Assembly (NCBI RefSeq): GCF_032854445.1
Contig: NC_088302.1
Coordinates: 46,598,521-46,662,520 of the forward strand
From: Liolophura sinensis
Taxonomy: Eukaryota; Mollusca; Polyplacophora; Chitonida; Chitonidae
Length of the DNA stretch: 64,000 bases
Direction of reading: 5' to 3'
Below are positions 1 through 10,428 of this stretch, in pieces (position 1 is the stretch's first letter; each line of letters begins with the position of its first letter). The translations under genes were made by a program, and so were the position numbers. The notes under the pieces were generated by a model, which was not told the origin of the DNA, made no database searches, and saw only the letters and a list, made by a program, of their open reading frames with translations.

Positions 1-3000
1 TCGCAGTGAAATCGTCTACTTCCTGAAAACATAGAAGGAAGATCACATTTTTATACTGTTGTTAGTAATTTATTGATTTATATTAAATAGTCTTTATTTT
101 AAAGACTATCGCCGTATACATTCAGCCAGACAAACTATGCAAATGTTTAGACCGCCGCATTGTTGTGTAAAATAACCCATGAATTGTTTGTTCTGATGTA
201 TAGGCAAGGCAAATATACAAAAGTTTCCTTTTATAAAGCCAAAAAGAGTAAATTCAAAGATGTCTTTTTTATTTTGAAAAGTCTTTTCAGATTACATGTA
301 TTTAAACTCCTCACAGGCACTTATGCAAACAGCAAAATTCAGAAATGTTGTAAATGCATCGCTTGAGTGAAGGACTGGTAATGTTTGTAGTAGAGCAGCT
401 ATAAATAGGCTACAATTGCGATTATTAAATGTTCACGACTTGCCGTTCTGGTTGATGTCAGAATGATATCTAAATCTAGCGATCTGGTGAAATAAATCTT
501 CTATACCTGTGTGCATCAAGCGCACGGTTAAACTCATTTCACTTACACATTTGGAATATATTTCTTCCTCAACACTAGGCTCTCCACGTCCGGTATACAA
601 GACAAGGGTTCTAGCTGAAAAGAAAATCAGTGTATATTGCTTAATATTAATTTATTCGTTTATTTATTCACTTAAACTTTATTTAACGCCATATTCAAGA
701 ATTTATCACTTATACGAGGTCTTACGGATAGAGGAAATTGGAACGTTCGACATAAACCATTAACCTTTTGAAAGTTACTGAAGAACTTTCCCACGTGTTT
801 ACTCGAATGGGTTCTACGGTCTTTAACGCCTTTGTCGGTCCGATCATTTATAAATCTGCAGAGGTATAGGACGCCGACAATTAGGCGAACAGTCATTATG
901 TTGTAACGTAGATCTGAGATTTGTTTCATTCTTCCAAGCTTAGCTTACAGAAATACATATCTGTACTCTTTCACTTGGCCATTCGGCGTATGCTGTCCTC
1001 AACGTGTCAAAGCTGTAACAAAAACATGATTTGTTGCCTACCCGTCATACAGAAATATTACAACTTTACTGGATTCCGAAAATGCATAAATCCCCATACA
1101 AGGCTTGATTTATTGTGGGTTCAAGAAGTTGTACCACCAAACTCTTGTCAACCCTACTTACGAGACCGTTACAAGAAGTAAAGTCATTTTGGAATAAGTA
1201 TTGTTCTGTCATAACAAAAAATTCAGGTCTCAACTGCATGTGGATTCTTAACAACTCCAAACGTCGTACAGAAGAACTTGATGCTCGTATGCATATACCC
1301 TAGAGAGACGTATCCACATGGGATTTCTCTACTCTCTATACTAAAAATTCCTCACAAAGATCTTATTGAAAGAATATCGTCGTTAATTGTTTCGGTATTT
1401 ACTAAAACCGGACACCGTTACATTGACGTCAAAAGCAATAAGGCTTTCTTTAGTTCTACTATTTATGAAGGTTACCACTCATGGGATGTTACATTATTTA
1501 TTGAATTACTTGAATTTCTCATTAATAACATCCATGTGAAATTCGGGGATACCATTTACCAACAGTCCATAGCTATTTCAATGAGTACCAATTGTGAGCC
1601 TCTTTTGGCAGACCTATACCTGTTTTCATGTGAATACGACTATATGCAGAAATTACTTAAAAGCCATATCTTTTTTATTTTTTTTTTAAAGCTCGATCCT
1701 TTTCATTTACCAAGCGGTGTATTGATGATCTACTGGCGTTAAATAACCTTCATAATGCTGAAGCGGTGAAGGAAATCTATCCGCCTTCATTGGATTTACA
1801 GGAGACAACAGATAGTCCTGATGGTACATCTGATATGGATCTATATCTGTACAAAGACGAACAAGGTTTCCTTTCACGCCGCCTTTACGACAAAAGGGAT
1901 AATTTCAATTTTGATGTTGTAAATTATCCTTATTTGGATAGCAATATACCAAAGGGTCCTGCATATGGCATACACAAATCTCGCCTTGTAGCATTTGTCA
2001 GATCTTGTGTAAATTGTGATGACTTTGATTTGCGTCACAAGTTGTTAGTTCAAAAAATAGTTTGTCAATTATACTCAACCAAACGCCTTCATTCTAACTT
2101 TCTCAAATTTTACAATGAGTATAACACTCGTTGGCAGGTAGGCCTATGGACAGAGCGTTCAGAATCTCTGACGATCTGCATTGTGATCAACCACATAGAT
2201 GGCGCTATTATCCTTATGTACATATCTATCGTGTACATGGTATTTAACAACATAGATGGCGCTGGGTGCCGAGCATAACGGTCTATTTTGTAGACAGCTT
2301 TTATACAGACCAGTGTGTCATGTGTAACATCATAGATGGCGCATCTTGTAATATGGGATCCTTATATATTAACGGGAAAGACGTTATCGTCAGTTACTTT
2401 TGAATCACAATCTGTTCGGTTAAGGTCTGTAACGCTCGTCATTTTCGAACTGTATCTAATACCCCTTAACCTGGGGCTAGGGGTCGTAAAGGCAGCAAAT
2501 GCTCATTACATCTGCATGGTGCCTTTATGAACAGTTGCAATCAAAGCGTGGCTGAGATACTCAACCAAACGCCTTAATTCTAACTTTCTCAAATTTTACA
2601 ATGAGCATAACACTCGTTGGCAGGTATGGACAGAGCGTTCAGAATCTCTGACGATCTGCATTGTGATCAACCACATGGATGGCGCTATTATCCTTATGTA
2701 CATATCTATCGTGTACATGGTATTTAACAACATAGATGGCGCTGGATGCCGAACATAACGGTCTATTTTGTAGACAGCTTTTATACAGACCAGCGTGTCA
2801 TGTGTAACATCATAGATGGCGCATCTTGTAATATGGAATCCTTATATATTAACGGGAAAGACGTTATCGTCAGTTACTTTTGAATCACAATCTGTTCGGT
2901 TAAGGTCTGTAACGCTCGTCATTTTCGAACTGTATCTAATACCCCTTAACCTGGGGCTAGGGGTCGTAAAGGCAGCACATGCTCATTACATCTACATGGT

Positions 3001-6000
3001 GCCTTTATGAACAGTTGCAATCAAAGCGCGGCTGAGATACTCAACCAAACGCCTTCATTCTAACTTTCTCAATTTTTACAATGAGCATTACACTCGTTGG
3101 CAGGTATGCACAGAGCGTTCAGAATCTCTGACGATCTGCATTGTGATCAACCACATAGATGGCGCTATTATCCTTATGTAAATATCTATCGTGTACATGG
3201 TATTTAACAACATAGATGGCGCTGGATGCCGAACATAACGGTCTATTTTGTAGACAGCTTTTATACAGACCAGCGTGTCATGTGTAACATCATAGATGGC
3301 GCATCTTGTAATATGGGATCCTTATATATTAACGGGAAAGACGTTATCGTCAGTTACTTTTGAATCACAATCTGTTCGGTTAAGGTCTGTAACTCGCGTC
3401 ATTTATCTAATCTAATATCTGTGTCTAATATCCCTTAACCTGGGGCTAAAGGTAGTAAAGGCAGCAATGCTCATTACATCTGCATGATGCCTTTATGAAC
3501 AGTTGCAATCAAAGCGAGGCTGAGATACCCTGTTTAATTGTTATTTAACCTGGAACTCATTCATGGACTACGAATTTGAACTTTGATATGGAATTCATGC
3601 CTGGAATATCCACTGTCTGCCCGCCATCATTGAAAACTGATGACCGCTTCTCTCTTGTGTCTTACCGGCTTTATTTCCTATTTGTATAATTTCTTACATA
3701 CCTTTGTCTTTGGGAGCTGGTGTTAAACGTTGTTTTGGAAATGGATCTTGCGATTATCGACTTGAAACGCCCTTTACGGACTACGAATGGTATATGAATG
3801 TCGGACATGACGCTTATATTCAGTAATTCTTACTTTAAATCACCTACTTATTTGTGAGTAATGAAGACCATAATGAACAGAAATGAACTATAATCAATTA
3901 TATTGAGAAAAATTAGGATCTTAATTTTGTGAAAAGCCGCAGAATCCACCCCACCAAACGAGTCACGCGATTTGAAAATGGCGGCTTGTTAAGTTCTGAT
4001 GGTGTACGAGTGGGTGCGTCGGTTACATTTATGTTTTTTGCGATGTTATAGTCTTTATTATTCCGGCATGATGAGGTAATATGAATTCAAAATTACTTTG
4101 TCATCAGAGGACACCTCATTTGTGGCGTATAGCGTTGGTTTTGAAGCGCAGGTGACAGGACCGAGTTCCAGGTTAATGAATGTAACGGTTCAGAGATGTT
4201 AATGTGAGGGCTGAGCTGGGAACATGACCAATCAATCTCAGTGCTGCTCATAATGGTGACGTTATTCAGTGTTTTACATGGGGATTACCATCATCGCTAT
4301 CTAAACTCACCTGGTTTTGTCACAAATTCCAGTTCATCCGGTGTTGGAGCAGTAGTCAGCTGTAATGGCCTCAAGCACATTGGCTCATTTAAAATGGAGG
4401 CACCTGAAGGATGATCAGACAAAGAAGAACATAATGCAAAACTAATGTAAGTCTGTAGTTCTGGGGCCACTTGTTCAGTCAGGCTTAAATATTTATACCA
4501 GTGTGATCCTGATAGTAAATGGCCCACTAGCCTGGACTAAAGTTAATACGGGGCTTAAGTCTAAAAAAGACGTTTGAACAACTGGGCCCTGTCCCAGCTA
4601 GAGCCGACACAAACAGAATCTGCATATTCATGTATAAGATTTGTTTTTATTTATTACGCTGTACTAAGAAAACATTTCACTTATACTACTGCGATCCACG
4701 TATAAGAATGTGATACTTATTATTTTAAACAATCGTTAACCAGTATGTAAATTAGCGTGTTTTTTTTTTCAATTTTACTCACTTAAATAGTGACCATAGC
4801 ATTAGACATCGTCCTATTTCTATTTAAAGATGGTTCCGATGAATTAAACTAAATAAGCTGATGTAGCGTTAGAAATACCGCGAGTAGAACTGCGCAATTG
4901 ATAACATCGCCTCCATAATACAATGTTCTCGATCCACACACGGTACGGTAGACGAATTAACATTCTTTGTCCACTTGTGAAATAAGACTAATAATTTTAA
5001 ACTTCAGCATGAATTTACCTGGTGGTTTGTCTCGAAAGCAAAATGCTATCACTAGTCCAACTGTTGATCCGATGCAACAGGAAGATATCGCCAGTAAGCC
5101 GACCACGTCACCTGAAAGTTTAGCCTTAATCATTACTCGAGGCATTTACCACAACTCAGAGTCACCTACACTTGTCAGTAAGAGTAGCGCTAAGGAATGC
5201 GAATGAGAGAACTGAAAGAAAACGAAAAACCATGTGTATGACTCTCAAATGGTGAGAGTCCTAATCTCAGATCAGGCCGTAAACTGGAAAAACAACAACT
5301 GAAATTCCTTTAAAAAAACATCATTAATAAAATTAGCATCACAATCTCTTAAAAAATATACTTATGAATAATTCTAAATTTAGACAGTGACCTGGAAGTG
5401 GATAGTCATAAAACAATTAACTCGAATGAATGACTACAGCGAGAAATACCTGCAAATAGCTTCCATACAGAATTATATGTAGTCAAGAATAATTTACAGT
5501 CATCTACGAAACCTCTGTGAGACTTTTGAAACATTATCATACCTGAGAATAACAGATTTGTCAGGATTGGGTTCACTTTAACAGCCAGTGGACACAATTC
5601 CTCCCACCATGGCGGTTTAGGTTGAGGAACCGCCAACATGTCTCTAGCAACTCGGATCAGCCAGTCTATGACGCCCTCCGGTTTAGGCTGGCACCTTTAC
5701 ACAAATATATGTCTAATAAAGCGCATGATTGTGGTAGTATATGAGTACTAATAATTACTAAAATGACTTTTTAATGGAAAGTCTTAAATAGTTAACTTTG
5801 GCATTTCAGAATGTCGTTGTTTTATTCAAGAGGTGGTTCGTAAAATTGGCGAATTGGGCTACATTACCATTGATCTGTTGAAAATACAATATAAAAGACT
5901 ATACAGAATGAAGAGTAAAACTAGACAATGTATGAAGAGTAAAAAAGGCACACCAATTTGGTCCGTAGGATAATGGGATATTAATACCGTGGCTCTTACA

Positions 6001-6108
6001 CACTAAGAACGTATCTTACCATTCGTCCAGAATTTCCAGGAAAATCAGAGAGAAATACGTAATAGCACAGAGTAGAAGACTCCAGAAGACAATTCCTGTC
6101 GTCTTCAT
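1..6108 (-). CDS. Unrecognised membrane-protein gene, copy 1 (3' end beyond the window)
   Basis: This is a split gene read right to left; I do not recognise the family. Exons I can place are 6108-6020 (ATG at 6108, hydrophobic N-terminus starting MKTTGIVFW, signal peptide or anchor), 5694-5543 (PKPPWWEELCPL), 5111-5019 (a hydrophobic likely transmembrane segment with CCIGSTVGLVIAF), 4403-4311 (PTPDELEFVTKP) and 614-507 (SLTVRL region). A last exon begins at 22 and leaves the window. All junctions have AG acceptors and GT donors. Exons 3 and 4 are both 93 nt and all internal junctions from exon 2 on are phase 1, so exons 3-5 are symmetric. The link from exon 5 (phase 1) to the last exon (read in phase 0) is unresolved, so a small exon may be missing. 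The copy at 41370-47308 has the same structure. The decayed RT lies in its long fourth intron. Confidence 0.6.
920..2160 (+). pseudogene. Decayed reverse transcriptase (Penelope-like or related family)
   Basis: Fragments in several plus-strand frames match a reverse transcriptase common in marine invertebrates. A motif-A-like WDFSTLYTK lies near 1320. ISMSTNCEPLLADLYL near 1578-1620 corresponds to the G-[IL]-P-M-G-x-N-C-A-P-L motif. A degraded catalytic box reading CIDDLLALNN lies near 1717-1745 in another frame. The C-terminal part follows at 1766-2150, with KRDNFNFDVVNYPYLDSNIP. Frameshifts near 1345, a poly-T run at 1675-1690, and the loss of Gly/Pro in the second motif show that it is dead. 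Its 3' end runs into the tandem tail array. The exact family (Penelope, Neptune or another) cannot be set by eye. Confidence 0.75.
2071..3530 (+). repeat. Tandem array, three units of about 480 bp (RT 3' tail)
   Basis: Units begin at 2071, 2557 and 3037, giving periods of 486 and 480 bp. Each starts inside the last codons of the decayed RT (ACTCAACCAAACGCCTT) and continues with a noncoding tail. Each tail holds three copies of a CATAGATGGCGC motif, for example at about 2197, 2252 and 2331. The third unit is more diverged after about 3390. The paralogous locus has only two units (43801 and 44282), so the array has changed in copy number since the segmental duplication. A single inverted unit remains at 56235-56680. 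Confidence 0.92.
3531..4310. other. Intronic/intergenic stretch, nothing recognised
   Basis: This is AT-rich DNA inside the fourth intron of the minus-strand gene. No coding or structured signal was seen beyond its duplicate at 44746-45497. Confidence 0.6.
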
Positions 6109-6124
6109 GGTTGTACCGTTTGCT

Positions 6125-6370
6125 AAAAGCCAACAATACTGTGTTTCACTACACAATGGGTGACGTTAGATCACGTCATCAACCGTGACGTCATTTCTCC
6201 TTGCAGATGTTTGTTGTGTACGACGTCATAACATAGCTACATGGTGTTGTCAGCGTATTGTGACATCGAGACGAAGACGTCATTGGAATTCCATTATTGC
6301 GATACGATGTTGCGACAACAGAGTGACGTCCCTTTGTGAGGTGACGTCAGGACATGGTTGGGTCAGTCTG
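6125..6370 (-). promoter_or_regulatory. CRE/ATF-rich promoter of membrane-protein gene copy 1
   Basis: The 250 bases just upstream of the start exon hold a dense set of CRE-like sites. GTGACGTCA occurs near 6186 and 6351. Half-sites or near matches (TGACGT, ACGTCA) lie near 6161, 6173, 6222, 6279 and 6334. This is far more than chance. TGACGTCA is the known binding site of CREB/ATF bZIP factors, and use by that family here is inference. The paralog promoter at 47350-47560 has lost several of the sites. Confidence 0.55.
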
Positions 6371-6520
6371 CCATTTTTAACATGGGTGGTATATAGAATA
6401 TACAAAACAAAATTAAATTATTCTCATGAAATATGTTTATGGACAGGTTTTGGTGTCAAATATTCCAAAAGTAATAGTTTCCTGCTGGTAGTTTATCTAT
6501 TCTGCTGTCAGGACTTTGGT

Positions 6521-6566
6521 GAGAGGAAAGCGGGCAGAGCCCGGGGAAACCCACGACCATTTGTTG
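6521..6566 (-). repeat. SINE core fragment
   Basis: Read on the minus strand, this piece (GGTTTCCCCGGGCTCTGCCC and flanks) matches the central part of the SINE at 39645-39905. The head and tail are absent. A matching fragment is in the duplicate near 47718-47757. Confidence 0.6.
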
Positions 6567-7459
6567 GTTTTCTCAAACACTTGATTCTAGTGATTCAAAT
6601 AAATATGTTTATTAAAATTGTGGCTTTAAAACCTATCTGCTCATTTTTTAAAACCTTATTAAAATGAAAGGCTAGTATCGATTCTCACCAGATTTTAAAA
6701 ATGAACGATGATGATAAGGAGACAGCTATGCCCATACGCCATAGCTACACGCAGTCCCTCTCAGATGTCTGGTCTCACAGGCTGCTGACAGAGTTTTGGG
6801 GACGGAGTGAGCAAACACTAACTGTTACGATCATACATTATCAAATCCCTGGCTCGAAAACTAGTAAGTGTGATGTATTGCCAAACAGAGACTGTCTCTC
6901 GGGGGAATAAAAATAATTGCTTGTATGTACAGGCTGCATACAAAACAAAAAAAAACATGAAGGAAAGGTGGGAAAATTGAGGATCAGTTGTGCTTGTGGA
7001 ATGTTTTCTCATTGATGACAGTCTGGATTGCTATGGTAACCGTTTTTTTATAACTCAACCGCTCACCGATGACTTCTTCATATCCAGTTATAATAATGAT
7101 CTTGTAAACAATATATAGAAGCGATGCTACAGGCCTCAATACCCCATACGACGGTTCCCTTCTGTTCCTGCTTTTTTGGTTTTAAGAAACAAATTTACAC
7201 TGAAATAAATTGATAACACATGGATTACATCTTAAAAAGGCCGTTTTTACAAAAAAGATTTTACGCTCTTTAAATAGATTTTGGCATTACTTTTATGTTT
7301 TCTTCTCCTTTAAAGTCAAACAAGGCTAGGAAATTGTTTTTGAGGAAAGTTTATTGCACCTATTCGCTCAGGCGCAAGTAGTATAGAATGTGGGTTTGGT
7401 TCGGTTTTGAGGATCCATTTTTGTGGTTTTGAGGATCCGTTTTTTTGTGGTGATGTGGT

Positions 7460-7521
7460 GGTGACGTCACACCTGCCAGCCCGAAGGGTTGGCGGCAACT
7501 TGGGGCAGGTGTGACGTCACC
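7460..7521. repeat. Perfect 18-bp inverted repeat with CRE sites
   Basis: GGTGACGTCACACCTGCC at 7460-7477 is exactly inverted at 7504-7521, with a 26-bp loop. Each arm holds the palindromic CRE core TGACGTCA. It lies about 85 bp inside the left junction. It could be a cruciform, a paired bZIP site or part of a terminal replication signal. The role is inference. Confidence 0.9.
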
Positions 7522-7530
7522 CCTCAGTGG

Positions 7531-7590
7531 TGGGTTTTTTCCACGCCGCGGGGCGTATGTGTATAGACTAGTGTGATATAGTGTACAGTA
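7531..7590 (+). repeat. Direct repeat with covarying palindrome, copy 1
   Basis: The segment GGTGGGTTTTTTCCAC and the next 40 bases recur at 9367-9424. Both copies contain a 14-bp near-palindrome: ACGCCGCGGGGCGT here and ACACCGCGGGGTGT in the other. The G:C to A:T change is matched on both arms. Confidence 0.85.
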
Positions 7591-7689
7591 TAACAGTATA
7601 GGGAAAAAAGAGAGAAAAAAAGAGGCAAAACGTCGGCTTGTAAAGTCGAGTGGGACAGCTCGAAAAGAGCTCCCGGGCGCCAAAACGGG

Positions 7690-7792
7690 CCAATGGGTGA
7701 GCCGGATTTGCCCCAAAACTGCCCAATGGGGGGCCCGCAAAACGGACCAATCAGCGTGCAAGAAGAGGTTACGTAAGAAAAAACGAACCAAT
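7690..7792 (+). promoter_or_regulatory. Four CCAAT boxes upstream of the zinc-finger gene
   Basis: CCAAT occurs at 7690, 7723, 7747 and 7788, all on the plus strand with 24-41 bp spacing. Two are in the identical context ACCAATCAGCGTG. This is the classic NF-Y arrangement. The array ends about 120 bp before the ATG at 7913. I see no clear TATA box. Confidence 0.7.
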
Positions 7793-7912
7793 CAGCGTGT
7801 GGTGAATTTCCGCGTGTCTCAGGTACAAAAAGACAGGTGCAGCAGTAGCAGATCACTTCACCTGAAGACACCAACCGAGCGAGCGATCGAGCGACCGAGT
7901 AAACAAACGACG

Positions 7913-8509
7913 ATGGATCAAGAGGATTTCGAGGTTAATATGGAGAAGAAGACGTTGGAGGAGAAGAAGACGGCGAAGCTATTTACCTGGGAGGTGTGCG
8001 ATCGAGGATTCACCCGACGCGATAGCTGGCGACGCCATCAAAAAACACAGCACGGCGATAAGGAGAAAAAGAAGAAGACGGAGAAGTATTTTTGCCGGGT
8101 GTGTGCCCAGCATTTTACCCTGCGGAATAACTGGCTCCGACACCAGCGGACACAGCACCAGCCCCAGACAAACAAAAGATTCACCTGTCCGACCTGTGAC
8201 CGGGCGTTTTTTCGCCGGGCGAATTTGATCCGCCATCAACAGCGACATGGCAACAAACAAGAACGTGTGTGGCATTGTGAAGACTGCGAGGAGTCTTTCT
8301 TCCGGTTGTGGGATTGGCGGACCCATCAACGTGGGAAACACGGCTCGGTAAGTTTTTTTTATTATTTTATTTTATTTTTCGCCGCCCCAAGCAGCAGGTT
8401 GAGTGACCTACTAACCCACGAGCCACCACAAACCTCCCACGCATTCCTCACCCTCTTCCCCTTTTTCCCCTTTCACCCGTTCTCCCGTTCTCCCTGTCTT
8501 GGGTGGTGA
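7913..8509 (+). CDS. C2H2 zinc-finger protein (element accessory gene)
   Basis: From the first ATG, at 7913, the frame is open to 8509 (198 codons). Four C2H2-type fingers lie at about residues 24-47, 59-82, 90-112 and 120-143. The first has Trp in place of the first zinc Cys (FTWEVC), so it is probably non-functional. Lys-rich linkers surround finger 1. After finger 4 the sequence TCG/GTAAGT at 8347/8348 is a strong splice donor, and the rest of the frame is low-complexity, so the real gene probably splices there to an exon I cannot place. A DNA- or RNA-binding regulator of the element is the simplest guess. It is not a standard Polinton gene. The upstream CCAAT array is probably its promoter. 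Confidence 0.75.
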   Translation: MDQEDFEVNMEKKTLEEKKTAKLFTWEVCDRGFTRRDSWRRHQKTQHGDKEKKKKTEKYFCRVCAQHFTLRNNWLRHQRTQHQPQTNKRFTCPTCDRAFFRRANLIRHQQRHGNKQERVWHCEDCEESFFRLWDWRTHQRGKHGSVSFFYYFILFFAAPSSRLSDLLTHEPPQTSHAFLTLFPFFPFHPFSRSPCLGW

Positions 8510-9107
8510 CAATGTATTATGCTGTATGTTATGACGTCATCATATCCCTTTCTCCCTTTCCCCCTGCCTTGACTGGCGACAATGCATTATAATGTATTAT
8601 GATGTCTGTTATGACGTCGTCATATGTAAACAAACATGTACGGCGATCGAGTCATTGTGTCCTGCTCGGGCTGAGTGACCTACTAACGGGTCGGTTATAT
8701 ACCTTTTGATTCTCATCAAGAATGTTATTTATTTTCTGGGTCATTTATGCGCGTACATCTAGGCCGGAATATTCGACCTTATAGACGGGTCGATTGTATG
8801 AAAGAACCCACAAAGAACTAACAAAACCAGCAGAGCGTTATAATCCTGGTTTGTTGTCCGTGTAGACGAGTGTATACATCAGACTGATACGGAGTTTGCT
8901 TGACTTCAGTTTTGGATCCACTGTCTATACATCAAAACCTGAGTCTTAGAAAAGATAGCGCTGTAGAGTGACGTACCACCGAGGTGATCGGCCTTTTATA
9001 AGACAACCCCGGCTTGTAAAGTTGGAGGGAAACGCGGGGCGCGGGCCTAAGTGAGAGCACTAAAAGTGATGTATCATTGGCGGGCGTGTTTTCATATATC
9101 CATCTCA

Positions 9108-9250
9108 GCTACATTTTCCCGCGCGTTTCATCCAGAATCCTGGCAGTCCCTGGCAGAGATGTGCGCGTGACGCTACATTGTTGTCAGCCGGGGTTGTGTT
9201 CACCTCGCCTGCTATGTATATATGTAATATATGTATATATGTCTAATACT
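9108..9250 (+). repeat. Diverged direct repeat, copy 1 (pairs with 11254-11400)
   Basis: Shared blocks include CGTTTCATMCAGAATC, TGTGCGCGTGACGC, TCAGCCGGGGTTGTGTTCA and CTCGCCTGCTATGTATATAT, in the same order and orientation. Copy 2 lies just upstream of the minus-strand unknown gene. The repeat suggests internal duplication within the left arm. Confidence 0.8.
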
Positions 9251-9366
9251 GACAAGCCTACCCTACACCGACTGCACCGACTGACCTGTCTGCCTACCTC
9301 CCAACCAGCCTGCATTGAAAATACATAAGTAACACCAATACATTATACATATACACAAGAAAATTT

Positions 9367-9424
9367 GGTGGGTTTTTTCCACACCGCGGGGTGTATGTGT
9401 ATAGACTAGCGTGATATAGCGTGT
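9367..9424 (+). repeat. Direct repeat with covarying palindrome, copy 2
   Basis: This is the second copy of 7531-7590, with the arm-compensated palindrome ACACCGCGGGGTGT. TA-rich TATAACAGTATA repeats follow. Confidence 0.85.
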
Positions 9425-9629
9425 AGTAGACTAGAGTACAGTATAACAGTATAACAGTATATGGGATATAGATATAGATAGATAAATAGAGAAAACAGTG
9501 GTTTGTTTGTTTCAGGCTGGGTGTGAATTAGGCAAAGTTTTAAGTAACTCTAAGTTTTAGGTATGAATTAGGTGGAGTAGAAGGTTAGGAAGACTTTGAG
9601 GATTTGAGATAAAAAAATATCAGAACAAG

Positions 9630-9757
9630 TACAATTGTACAATTAAAAAAATGGGAAGACTGTGTCTGGTGTGGGGCTTCTTTTCTTTCTTTTTTTAGTG
9701 CTTAGATTGAGAAAGTACTCTTTCGGGAAGAGTTGGGTGGCCCTGAAAAGGGCCGTT
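9630..9757 (-). repeat. Inverted repeat arm carrying a histone-type 3' end (pairs with 16984-17121)
   Basis: Read on the minus strand, this arm runs from the stem-loop through ACTCTTCCCGAAAGAGTACT, CTCAATCTAAGCACTAAAAA and GAAGCCCCACACCAGACACA to AATTGTACAATT. The other arm gives the same on the plus strand. About 110 of about 128 positions agree by eye. Confidence 0.93.
9739..9754 (-). terminator. Canonical histone mRNA 3' stem-loop (minus strand)
   Basis: On the minus strand the sequence is GGCCCTTTTCAGGGCC, exactly the metazoan histone stem-loop consensus (6-bp stem, TTTC loop), followed by ACCCA. A purine-rich CCGAAAGAG, like the U7-pairing downstream element, follows about 10 nt later. 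It lies about 150 nt after the RING-gene stop at 9907 and in its sense. No histone coding sequence is seen next to it. Use as the RING mRNA 3' end is inference. Confidence 0.85.
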
Positions 9758-9906
9758 GGAAAAGTGCTGTTTCTTTTTTTTCTTTTTTTAAACAGCCATG
9801 TTTCTTTTTTTTTTTTTTAAAACAGCCAGCTGTTTTTTTTTTTGTTTTTTTTTTTTTAACAAACAAATTCACAACATGAAAACGATTAAAAAAACGAGAC
9901 ATACAA

Positions 9907-10341
9907 TTAATAAAAAAGACGAACAACACGTAAAATATATAAATTACAAAATGGACACCGCTGGGGGTCGAGTCTGCGGGCACACGTGAGACAGATCGCC
10001 GCATGCCCGCAGGGTAGGAGGCATGCACTCGACGGTCTCTCATAGCAAATCCGACATGTCGGAAAACCGTCGGATACATGTCCCCTACCCTGCGGAGATG
10101 CCGCAAGCCCCTCACCTGCGCCCGGCCCAGGTGAGACAGGTGGTGCTGCTGGTGTTGTCGGTGGTGGGGTTGACTCTGGTAGAGTTGGCGTCAATGGCAA
10201 TGCCCCAACCGCCGCGGGGATGAGAAACCATTGTAGGGGCGGTTGAGCTCTTAAGCGATCTTCTATATCTCTAACCATGGTGTTCCGCTCCTCGCTAGTC
10301 AGATAATTATGATTCCCAATCTCCGTCGTATGAAACGCCAT
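9907..10341 (-). CDS. RING-finger protein (putative E3 ubiquitin ligase)
   Basis: The first ATG of the frame is at 10341, giving 144 residues. A C-terminal C3HC4 RING lies at about residues 96-132, with likely zinc ligands C96, C99, C111, H113, C117, C120, C129 and C132. The short CGHAAIC-x2-C spacing and C-terminal position resemble the RINGs of IAP and MDM2-type E3 ligases. The middle is Pro-rich and probably disordered. Residues 14-40 may form a helix. No BIR domain is present. RING proteins of this kind in DNA viruses often target host proteins for ubiquitination; such a role here is inference. The gene lies downstream of the unknown minus-strand gene in the same frame, separated by two stops. 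A GTGAGG at 10431 could be a donor joining the two. The transcript likely ends at the histone-type stem-loop. Confidence 0.8.
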   Translation of the reverse strand: MAFHTTEIGNHNYLTSEERNTMVRDIEDRLRAQPPLQWFLIPAAVGALPLTPTLPESTPPPTTPAAPPVSPGPGAGEGLAASPQGRGHVSDGFPTCRICYERPSSACLLPCGHAAICLTCARRLDPQRCPFCNLYILRVVRLFY

Positions 10342-10428
10342 GTTGGGGTGAGCTCTAACCGCCCCTACTTCCCTAGCCGGGGTGGAAGGCAAAGCCTGGG
10401 CTAGGGTGATGATAACCGGCCCTCATCC

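Larger units (their letters stand above)
1..7375. repeat. Segmental duplication, copy A (pairs with 41732-49765)
   Basis: This block matches 41732-49765 almost base for base, with scattered substitutions and small indels. The match includes a minus-strand gene, its promoter, and a decayed reverse transcriptase with tandem tails. It stops abruptly after position 7375, in a GGCGC stretch, where the Polinton insert begins. The other copy continues differently from 49766. Copy B also has about 1.2 kb (48365-49562) that is absent here. The degree of identity, judged by eye, suggests a fairly recent duplication. Confidence 0.93.
8510..9630. other. Element spacer with repeats, no gene seen
   Basis: It contains a pair of CTTGRSTGGYGACAATG-like stretches near 8497 and 8568, TGACGTCA-like sites near 8530 and 8610, and direct repeats shared with 11254-11400 and 7531-7590. 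No convincing coding frame was found. It could hold the second exon of the zinc-finger gene. Confidence 0.5.

Noticed and set aside
2071..3530. CRISPR-like or centromeric satellite array
   Set aside because: The units are about 480 bp, start in RT coding sequence and occur only two or three times. This is an animal genome.
7316..7874. Overlapping open frames on the minus strand across the CCAAT/CRE region
   Set aside because: They overlap a promoter-like region, have no recognisable domains, and several lack an ATG start. GC-rich sequence gives long open frames by chance.
9739..9754. A captured histone gene next to the stem-loops
   Set aside because: I looked for C-terminal histone H2A, H2B, H3 and H4 codons upstream of both stem-loops and saw none.
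9702..10115. Lys-rich frame overlapping the RING gene and the histone-type end
   Set aside because: It is A-rich 3' UTR read as Lys; the RING frame explains the coding part.
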